From NCBI GenBank assembly GCA_017536845.1, contig JAFWCP010000268.1, positions 1 through 11,557 of the forward strand: a stretch of DNA of 11,557 nt, written 5' to 3'. The number at the start of each line of letters is the position of its first letter. The stretch's first letter is position 1. The translations under genes and the position numbers were made by a program. Below are positions 6,757-11,557 of the stretch, piece after piece. Origin of the DNA: Solobacterium sp. (GTDB taxonomy: Bacteria; Bacillota_I; Bacilli_A; Erysipelotrichales; Erysipelotrichaceae). The notes beneath the pieces were generated by a model. The model did no database searches. It was not told where the DNA came from and worked only from the letters and a program-made list of their open reading frames with translations.

Positions 6757-7155
6757 CTGATGATTATTCATGTTCAAAGCTTCAGGCTTCAGTTTTGTTT
6801 CTGAGTCTGTAAAGAAAGTAAATCAGACGATCATCGGAAGGCTTCTGAGAAAAGCAGTGAGATGCTACGGGAAATGCTTTCAGAGTCTGCATCGCGGCGG
6901 GAAAACGGAATCACCATTCTGGCTGAACCGGCGGACGATTATGATGCTGGCTTTCGCGAAGTCCTCAATGGTGGAATAAGGACAGAGAATATGATTGCAG
7001 AACGGAAAGAAACACCGGTCAAAGAGGCCATGCCGGAACTGCCTTTTCCAGCCGTTATCCGCCTGCCAATACGTTCCCACAATCCAACTGTATTCTGATA
7101 AAATAGTGCAATCAATCAAACGATTCTGAATGGGAAACAATATGGAGGAAGAACA
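6757..7155 (+). other. Gene-poor gap with one doubtful open frame (6862-7098)
   Basis: This ~400-bp stretch holds no recognised gene. The longest plausible frame runs 6862-7098 (78 codons from an ATG, open upstream to 6805) and encodes a mostly charged protein containing ENGITILAEPADDYDAGF and PELPFPAVIRLPIRSHN. Its codon choice resembles the neighbours, but it lacks a Shine-Dalgarno and I recognise no family. A second overlapping frame (6770-6979) also lacks a binding site. It may be a decayed gene or a long leader; the last ~80 bp carry the probable promoter of the next block. Confidence 0.3.
7074..7104 (+). promoter_or_regulatory. Probable sigma-70-type promoter for the acetyltransferase gene
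   Basis: TGATAAAAT (7096-7104) matches an extended -10 (TGn plus TAAAAT), with a weak -35-like TTCCCA at 7074-7079 spaced 19 nt away. It lies about 50 nt before the ATG at 7156, downstream of a terminator, where a new promoter is expected. The local sequence is AT-rich compared with the surroundings. Confidence 0.4.
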
Positions 7156-7758
7156 ATGACTGAAAGAGAAAAAATGCTGGCCGGTCAGCTGTATGACCCA
7201 TCTGATCCGGAGCTTGTGACGCTGCAGGTCAAAGCCCGCAAGCTGGCCCGCCGCTACAATCAGATTGATGAAGACAGACCGGAAGAAAAAGAAGCGGTGC
7301 TGAAAGAACTGCTGACGGATACACCGAACCTGCCGGCCATGCAGGCACCGATTTACTTCGACTATGGCTGCAACACACGTTTCGGCAGCTTCTGCTCCAC
7401 CAATTTCAATTTCACCTGCCTGGATGTCTGTCCGGTAACGGTCGGCGACAACGTCATGTTCGGGCCGAATGTGACTATCGCAACACCCATGCATCCGTTA
7501 TTGCCGGCTGAGCGCAATGTGCGCCGCCGGGAAGACGGCAGTTATTACAACCTGGAATATGCCAGGCCGATCGTCATCTGCAGCAACTGCTGGATTGCCG
7601 CCAATGTTGTGGTCTGCGGCGGTGTGACCATCGGGGAGGGATGCGTCATCGGTGCCGGCAGCGTCGTGACCCGCGACATTCCCCCGCATTCGATTGCCGT
7701 CGGCAATCCCTGCCGCGTCATCCGCGGGATTACCGAAGCAGACGCAATGGAAAAGTAA
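7156..7758 (+). CDS. Sugar O-acetyltransferase (maltose/galactoside acetyltransferase type, left-handed beta-helix)
   Basis: The 200-residue protein begins with the maltose-acetyltransferase N-terminal domain (TEREKMLAGQLYDPSDPEL, 2-20), then hexapeptide repeats forming a left-handed beta-helix: VTVGDNVMFGPNVTIAT (95-110) and, further on, IVICSNCWIAANVVVCGGVTIGEG (139-162) and CVIGAGSVVTRDIP. The TPMHP segment places His113 at the position of the catalytic base. The length is typical for the LacA/Maa/NodL family, which transfers acetyl from acetyl-CoA to a hydroxyl of a sugar in the cytoplasm as a trimer; the exact sugar is unknown. A GGAGGAAG site (7144-7151) precedes the ATG. It starts the right block after a likely promoter and lies 28 nt before the alpha/beta hydrolase. 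Confidence 0.92.
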   Translation: MTEREKMLAGQLYDPSDPELVTLQVKARKLARRYNQIDEDRPEEKEAVLKELLTDTPNLPAMQAPIYFDYGCNTRFGSFCSTNFNFTCLDVCPVTVGDNVMFGPNVTIATPMHPLLPAERNVRRREDGSYYNLEYARPIVICSNCWIAANVVVCGGVTIGEGCVIGAGSVVTRDIPPHSIAVGNPCRVIRGITEADAMEK

Positions 7759-7786
7759 AAAGCGATCACAGAAAGAAGGAACAGGA

Positions 7787-8629
7787 ATGGCCGCAAAGGA
7801 GGCAGGGAAGCAAACCGGTGAAATCCACCGTATGCATGTGTTTATGGCAGGCAGCCGGACAAAGCCGAAGCTTGTCTTCATGGCCGGTTCCGGCACGGTA
7901 TCACCGATGTATGATTTCAGGATCCTGTATGAAAAGCTTGCGGAAAGCTTCCGCATCATTGTTGTCGAGAAATTCGGCTATGGGTATTCCGACCTGTATG
8001 AGGGATCCTGTGACATTGATTCACTGGTTTCCTGTCAGCGGCAGGCGCTGAGAAAAGCAGGGGAGGAGGGGCCGTATCTGCTTCTGCCGCATTCCATGGC
8101 CGGGCTGGAAGCGATCCGCTGGAAACAGAAGTATCCCGATGAAATCCAGGCCATCATCGGCCTGGATATAGCAACACCGCTCACTTATGCAGAATGGCGT
8201 GATGGGGATGTTGAAAAGCGCATCCGGCTGATGAAACGGATGCGCAGGCTCAATGATTTAAACCTGCTGTTCTGGTATCCCGTGAATACACGCGGATTGA
8301 CCGGAAAGGAAATCCGGAAACTGAAAACCCTGATGAAAAGAAACCTGATGAATCCCTGCTATGTCAATGAAGCAATGGCTGTAAAGGCGAATGCCGAAGC
8401 TGTTGCTCAGGGAGGAAGCATTGCCGGACCGATCCTGATGTTTGTTTCCGACGGTTCCCAGGTATCAAAGAACTGGATCGAAAATGCCCGCCGCTTTGCC
8501 GAAGATACAGGCGCACAAACCGTATATCTGAACTGCGGCCATTTTGTTCATCATTATGAAAGTGAGACGATCAGCCGGAAGATCATGGAATTTGCCCGGG
8601 AACACGGATTCCTGACAGCAGGCAGCTGA
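7787..8629 (+). CDS. Alpha/beta hydrolase
   Basis: This 280-residue protein has the alpha/beta-hydrolase layout: KLVFMAGSG (28-36) for the oxyanion-hole strand, then EKFGYGYSDL (61-70), the nucleophile elbow LLPHSMAGLEA with Ser103, FVSDGSQV with Asp222 as likely acid, and NCGHFVHHY with His252 as likely base. The elbow is P-H-S-M-A-G, departing from GxSxG at its first and last positions, so the catalytic triad is intact but the turn is non-standard. A helical cap region (about 133-205) separates the elbow from the acid. There is no convincing signal peptide, so it is probably cytoplasmic and acts on an ester or amide of unknown identity. The ATG at 7787 is preferred because AAGAAGGA (7773-7780) precedes it. 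Confidence 0.87.
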   Translation: MAAKEAGKQTGEIHRMHVFMAGSRTKPKLVFMAGSGTVSPMYDFRILYEKLAESFRIIVVEKFGYGYSDLYEGSCDIDSLVSCQRQALRKAGEEGPYLLLPHSMAGLEAIRWKQKYPDEIQAIIGLDIATPLTYAEWRDGDVEKRIRLMKRMRRLNDLNLLFWYPVNTRGLTGKEIRKLKTLMKRNLMNPCYVNEAMAVKANAEAVAQGGSIAGPILMFVSDGSQVSKNWIENARRFAEDTGAQTVYLNCGHFVHHYESETISRKIMEFAREHGFLTAGS

Positions 8630-8630
8630 T

Positions 8631-8804
8631 CTTTGGAACACAGTTCCAGGGACGATCATCCGCCGGTCTTGCTTCGGGGTGGCGGCCGTCAACCTGGTTT
8701 TTAGCTTCCGGTGGAGCCTGGCCATTGCTGGCATCCCGTTTGGAAAACAGTTCTTCAAGCTGGCAAAACTGTCGCTGACGCCTTTCGACGCCGAAATTGT
8801 CTGA
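8631..8804 (+). pseudogene. Decayed YccF-family (DUF307) membrane protein remnant
   Basis: Between the hydrolase and the ABM gene, the frame ending at the TGA 8802-8804 encodes AGIPFGKQFFKLAKLSLTPF followed by DAEIV. This closely resembles the conserved C-terminal half of YccF domains (GIPFGxQxFKxAxLxLxPF...EI). Upstream in the same frame is a hydrophobic stretch, GVAAVNLVFSFRWSL, but there is no ATG, no ribosome binding site, and the usual N-terminal GxxxWxxxGG helix is missing or scrambled. The piece is ~55 codons, about half of a normal domain. It therefore looks like a 5'-truncated remnant of a small inner-membrane protein. CCAGG (8646-8650) and CCTGG (8692-8696) followed by TTTTT could also make a weak terminator. 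Confidence 0.6.
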
Positions 8805-8841
8805 TGATCTGAGTGAAAAGACACCCAAAGGAGAAACAAAG

Positions 8842-9141
8842 ATGATTCTTGTACTTGTTACCTATCACTGCAGGCCTGGTATGCGGGAAGCATTCCTGCA
8901 TGCCATCCAGGCGGAAAAAATTGATGAAGCCTGCCGTAAAGAAGCGGGAAACCTGCAGTATGACTACTATCTTCCCATTGATCAGGATGATAATCTTTTC
9001 CTGCTGGAAAAGTGGCGGGATGCCGAAGCGGTTTCGGTTCATAACAGCCTGCCGCATTATGCCCGGCTGCAGGATCTGAAGGGGCAGTATGTTGAACACA
9101 CCGCGCTGGAAAAGCACGAACTTAAAGAAGAATTATTATGA
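8842..9141 (+). CDS. Antibiotic biosynthesis monooxygenase (ABM) domain protein, YgiN-like
   Basis: The 99-residue protein has the ABM ferredoxin-like fold pattern (PF03992): an initial strand MILVLVTYHCRPGMREAF, a helix, EAGNLQYDYYLP, then FLLEKWRDAEAVSVHNSLPHY, in which the E-W-D-A-H arrangement is typical. Members are small dimeric cytoplasmic proteins, including quinol monooxygenases and heme-degrading enzymes; many have no known activity, so a specific reaction cannot be given. A strong AAAGGAG (8827-8833) lies 8 nt before the ATG. Its TGA overlaps the ATG of the following GNAT gene (ATGA, 9138-9141), so both should be made together. Confidence 0.88.
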   Translation: MILVLVTYHCRPGMREAFLHAIQAEKIDEACRKEAGNLQYDYYLPIDQDDNLFLLEKWRDAEAVSVHNSLPHYARLQDLKGQYVEHTALEKHELKEELL

Positions 9142-9536
9142 TCTATCAGGATACACATCATTTCAGCAGGGAAGAACTGGAGCGGCTGTTCCTGTCGGTC
9201 TGCTGGTCTTCAGGACATTATCCTGAAAAACTGAAAACCGCCATGGAGCATTTTGATACGGTTTATTCTGCCTGGGACGGTGACAGGCTAGTCGGCCTTG
9301 TTTCCGTGATGGATGACGGCATCATGAATGCCTATGTCCATTACCTGCTGGTTGACCCTGATTATCAAGGCCATGGCATCGGACGGACGCTTGTTGAAAT
9401 GGTAAAGGAAAAATACCGCGATTACCTGCGCCTGATCGTGATTGCCTATGATGAAGAGGCTGCGTTTTACGAGCAGTTTGGCTTTGTGAAAAGCGAGAAT
9501 TCCTCGCCTTTGTTTCTCACATCGTTATGGACATGA
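9138..9536 (+). CDS. GNAT family N-acetyltransferase
   Basis: This compact 132-residue GNAT protein (PF00583/PF13673 type) has the motif A signature VDPDYQGHGIGRTLVEMV at 72-89, where QGHGIG binds the acetyl-CoA pyrophosphate. It is followed by the motif B region with AAFYEQFGFVKSE (108-120). It transfers an acetyl group from acetyl-CoA to an amine, with the acceptor unknown; its small size and context would fit antibiotic or metabolite detoxification. There is no separate Shine-Dalgarno beyond the end of the ABM gene, so translation probably depends on coupling through the ATGA overlap. The 3' end overlaps the DUF3795 gene in the same way. Confidence 0.9.
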   Translation: MIYQDTHHFSREELERLFLSVCWSSGHYPEKLKTAMEHFDTVYSAWDGDRLVGLVSVMDDGIMNAYVHYLLVDPDYQGHGIGRTLVEMVKEKYRDYLRLIVIAYDEEAAFYEQFGFVKSENSSPLFLTSLWT

Positions 9537-9808
9537 ATCAGCTGATCGCATTTTGCGGCGTGGACTGTTCGCAATGTCCGGATTACGTCAGCGGAAAATG
9601 TCCTTCCTGCCGCAGGACGGCATGGACAGCGGATGATATATGCATGCCGGTGCATTGCTGCAGGGAAAAGAACATTGACTGCTGTGGCGAATGCATGGAT
9701 TTCCCATGCCGGGAGATGGCGGCTTTCTATCAGGAATCAGAAGGCCATCGGATCGCATACAGCCGCATGAAGAAACGGAGAGAACAGGCTGCTGAAAAAA
9801 CAGCCTGA
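9533..9808 (+). CDS. Cysteine-rich DUF3795 protein
   Basis: A 91-residue protein with 12 cysteines: FCGVDCSQCPDY at the start, CPSC at 23-26, then C37, CC at 42-43, CC at 50-51, GEC at 54 and FPC at 59. It ends with a basic helix containing RMKKRRE. This matches DUF3795 (PF12675), a family presumed to bind zinc or an iron-sulfur centre; its function is not known. Two in-frame starts exist, ATG 9527 and ATG 9533; 9533 is chosen because it gives the ATGA overlap (9533-9536) seen at the other junctions of this cluster. The 9527 start would add only two residues. It is the third member of the coupled ABM-GNAT-DUF3795 unit. Confidence 0.85.
   Translation: MNQLIAFCGVDCSQCPDYVSGKCPSCRRTAWTADDICMPVHCCREKNIDCCGECMDFPCREMAAFYQESEGHRIAYSRMKKRREQAAEKTA
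9785..9807 (+). promoter_or_regulatory. Hairpin at the end of the DUF3795 gene
   Basis: CAGGCTG (9785-9791) and CAGCCTG (9801-9807) form a perfect 7-bp stem around a loop ending in six A's, overlapping the stop codon and lying about 10 nt before the ribosome binding site of the lipoprotein gene. It has no downstream T-run on this strand, so it is not a normal terminator in the gene direction. Confidence 0.3.
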
Positions 9809-9827
9809 AACGCAAAGGAGAGAATAC

Positions 9828-10532
9828 ATGAAGACATTTTTGAAACGACTGCTTGCCGCGTGCAGCCTCACCCTGCTGATGGCAGGCTGTACAGCAAAGA
9901 ACAATGAACCATCTTCAGCAGATGATTCATTTTACATGACCGAAATCACCGATGACATCTTTGCCCGCATGGAAGGAAAATCCTTCAGTGATGACTGCAC
10001 CCTTTCCCGGGATGATCTGCGCTATCTCCATGTGCTGCACAAAGACATTGACGGCAATACCCATGAAGGGGAGATGGTCGTGAACATGCACATTGCTAAG
10101 GATGTTCTGGAAATCCTGAAACAGCTGTATGAAAACGATTATCCGATCGAAAAGATCAGGCTCATTAATGAATACGACGCCATAGACGAACTGTCAACGG
10201 AAGACAACAACTCAAGCTGTTTCTGCTTCCGTTTCATCTCGCATACGACAAGGATTTCCAAGCACGGCTATGGCCTTGCGGTGGATATCAATACCCTCTA
10301 CAACCCATATACCAAGATTGTCGACGGCGAAAGGATCATCGAGCCGGTTACCGGAGAACCGTATCTCGACCGTGATGCTGAATTTGATTACAAGATCGTC
10401 AAGGGCGACCTCTGCTATAACCTGTTCATCGAACATGGTTTTGAGTGGGGCGGGGAATGGGAAGACCGCAAGGACTACCAGCATTTTGAAATTCCCACCG
10501 ACGTTATCGAAGAATGGTATCCTGACAACTGA
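9828..10532 (+). CDS. M15-family (VanY/DacB-like) D-Ala-D-Ala carboxypeptidase lipoprotein
   Basis: The 234-residue protein opens with a lipoprotein signal ending in the lipobox L-M-A-G-Cys21, so it should be anchored outside the cytoplasmic membrane. The mature part has the M15 peptidase signature: SKHGYGLAVDIN with His146 and Asp153, and RKDYQHFEIP with His219, the expected three zinc ligands. Glu208-Trp-type residues and Asp216 surround the last motif. Relatives trim D-Ala from peptidoglycan stem peptides or cut L-Ala-D-Glu bonds; the exact specificity is not visible. An AAAGGAGA site (9815-9822) precedes the start. It lies 19 nt after the DUF3795 gene and 26 nt before the next gene, so it may share their transcript. 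Confidence 0.88.
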   Translation: MKTFLKRLLAACSLTLLMAGCTAKNNEPSSADDSFYMTEITDDIFARMEGKSFSDDCTLSRDDLRYLHVLHKDIDGNTHEGEMVVNMHIAKDVLEILKQLYENDYPIEKIRLINEYDAIDELSTEDNNSSCFCFRFISHTTRISKHGYGLAVDINTLYNPYTKIVDGERIIEPVTGEPYLDRDAEFDYKIVKGDLCYNLFIEHGFEWGGEWEDRKDYQHFEIPTDVIEEWYPDN

Positions 10533-10558
10533 AAAATTCAGACGAACGGAGTAAACAG

Positions 10559-11203
10559 ATGAAAAAAGAAGAAGTCACACAGCGGAAGATCGCTTTTTCG
10601 GGAGCTGTACGTTCCGTCCAGCCACGCTCCTATGTGTGGCGGTACCGCATTGATAACCGCACCCATAAGATGACCGGCTATCATCTGTTCCTGACCGGCA
10701 CGGCAGAAGGAATAATGAAAGATTTTGTCGTTGCCATCTCCGAAAAACAGCAGGAAAAATGGCATTTCCGCATCGGTGATGAGATCAAAGGCGAGGCCTG
10801 GACAAAGAAAGACGAAAAGAAAGAATATGCCGATGATTACCGGGCAGGATCGTTCAGAAAGACAGCGGAAGGCACGGTACAGGAGAATACAAGGGAACCC
10901 TGGCTGGATGAAGTGCCGGATCTTTGTACCTATGACCTGCGCGGGTGCCGGATGCTGGACAAAAGGGCATGGAAGGGCAAATGCTTTGCCTGCAAGTGGG
11001 CATGCATGGCCAATGTGGCCATTGAATACAACTTCGGCGTTTCACGGAAATACCGTTTCGAGACCTTCTGTTACGGGCCGAAGAACTGCCGGCATTACAA
11101 AATGGGGAAACCTCGGGCAGTGCCTTACATCAATAAGGAATCATCCTGGGATGACGGCGACCTGGATGACATGTGCACCTGGAATCGAAGTGATGAAGAA
11201 TAG
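10559..11203 (+). CDS. Uncharacterised Cys-rich protein (possible N-terminal OB-fold)
   Basis: I do not recognise a named family for this 214-residue protein. Residues ~8-82 are strand-rich and could be an OB-like barrel (IAFSGAVRSV, then YHLFLTGTA, DFVVAISEK, and RIGDEIKGEAW), a guess from pattern only. The C-terminal half has a cysteine cluster: C123, C130, then C142-x2-C145-x3-C149, C171-x5-C177 and C206, around YRFETFCYGPKNCRHYKMG. That arrangement suggests zinc or an iron-sulfur centre. There is no signal or membrane segment. The ATG at 10559 follows AACGGAG (10545-10551). Its TAG stop lies within the AGGAGGA site of the UPF0158 gene, so the two are probably one operon. Confidence 0.8.
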   Translation: MKKEEVTQRKIAFSGAVRSVQPRSYVWRYRIDNRTHKMTGYHLFLTGTAEGIMKDFVVAISEKQQEKWHFRIGDEIKGEAWTKKDEKKEYADDYRAGSFRKTAEGTVQENTREPWLDEVPDLCTYDLRGCRMLDKRAWKGKCFACKWACMANVAIEYNFGVSRKYRFETFCYGPKNCRHYKMGKPRAVPYINKESSWDDGDLDDMCTWNRSDEE

Positions 11204-11216
11204 GAGGACTGTATCT

Positions 11217-11557
11217 ATGAAAAAACCGATTGTTCCGCTGAAACTGGTCATGGATGAGGTGGAAGTGGCTGATGACTGCTGGTATGCGTATCTGGATCTG
11301 GAGAAAATGGAGGTATACCGTTTTCCGGACGGAACCTACAACAGTCCGGATGAAGAAGACATGGCAATTCTGGAACAGATTGATGAGGATAAAGAAGGCC
11401 GTTTCCTGCGCCTGCCTGACAAGTACTATATACACGAGTATGAGATCATGGAACAATTTGTCTGGAGCCTGCCGGAAGGCCGCATTCAGAACGCCCTTGC
11501 CCGGGCCATTTCCGGACGCGGCGCGTTCCGCCGCTTCAAAGATGGAATCATAAGGTA
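11217..11557 (+). CDS. UPF0158 family protein (5' part, runs off the window)
   Basis: The frame from the ATG at 11217, preceded by TAGGAGGA (11201-11208), stays open to the end of the window, giving 113 residues without a stop. It matches UPF0158 (PF03682): MKKPIVPLKLVMDEVEVADD at the start, YAYLDLEKMEVYRF, then LPDKYYIHEYEIMEQFVWSL and the hallmark ISGRGAFRRFKDGI near the end of the visible part. Homologues usually continue for another ~30-40 residues. The function is unknown; members are cytoplasmic acidic proteins. Only 13 nt separate it from the stop of the Cys-rich gene. Confidence 0.88.
   Translation, partial: MKKPIVPLKLVMDEVEVADDCWYAYLDLEKMEVYRFPDGTYNSPDEEDMAILEQIDEDKEGRFLRLPDKYYIHEYEIMEQFVWSLPEGRIQNALARAISGRGAFRRFKDGIIR

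Noticed and set aside
9785..9807. Intrinsic terminator after DUF3795
   Set aside because: The stem is good but the following bases are A-rich, not T-rich, on the coding strand; only an opposite-strand terminator would fit, and no minus-strand gene is present.
11254..11553. Alternative + strand frame of 99 codons near the end
   Set aside because: It lies in a different frame from the UPF0158 gene, which has a perfect ribosome binding site and family motifs.
1..11557. CRISPR array, tRNA/rRNA genes, insertion sequence or prophage genes
   Set aside because: No regular direct repeats with spacers, no cloverleaf-like sequence, and no transposase, integrase or phage proteins were seen in any frame.

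Overview
The window is about 11.6 kb of compact bacterial chromosome. All genes lie on the + strand. Strong AGGAGG-type ribosome binding sites, short gaps, ATGA stop/start overlaps, two lipoprotein genes and the protein families present fit a Firmicute. The moderate GC content and family mix suggest Erysipelotrichia or Clostridia, but no taxonomic marker gene is present, so this is inference. TGA is a normal stop codon here (for example at 1137-1139 and 9139-9141) and TGG codes Trp, so a Mycoplasma-type genetic code is unlikely.

Left block (1-6756): a kynurenine-formamidase-like metal-dependent cyclase (55-642); a small uncharacterised protein (714-1139); a class C beta-lactamase-like serine hydrolase interrupted by one in-frame TGA (1136-2116); a GNAT-NUDIX fusion (2197-3276); a phosphatidylserine-decarboxylase-like lipoprotein (3297-4634); a GyrI-like ligand-binding protein (4838-5494); and a DMT/EamA exporter with a histidine-rich tail (5658-6695). 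A clear intrinsic terminator (6727-6756) closes the block.

Middle (6757-7155): about 400 bp with no recognised gene, ending in a likely promoter.

Right block (7156-11557): a hexapeptide sugar O-acetyltransferase; an alpha/beta hydrolase; a decayed YccF-family remnant (8631-8804); a tightly overlapping trio of ABM monooxygenase-fold protein, GNAT acetyltransferase and Cys-rich DUF3795 protein (8842-9808); an M15/VanY-like peptidase lipoprotein; an uncharacterised Cys-rich 214-residue protein; and the 5' part of a UPF0158 gene that runs off the window. The block reads as a loose collection of small detoxification, modification and envelope enzymes rather than one pathway.

The most interesting point is the lone TGA at 1451-1453 in the serine hydrolase. 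The frame is otherwise intact. Just downstream lies a hairpin with a bulged U and an AGGUCU apical loop, resembling the E. coli fdhF SECIS element. Recent nonsense mutation, sequencing error and selenocysteine recoding all remain open; a plain nonsense mutation is the more conservative reading. Other points are the secreted PSD-like lipoprotein, the His-rich exporter tail, the YccF remnant, and small hairpins just upstream of several ribosome binding sites.
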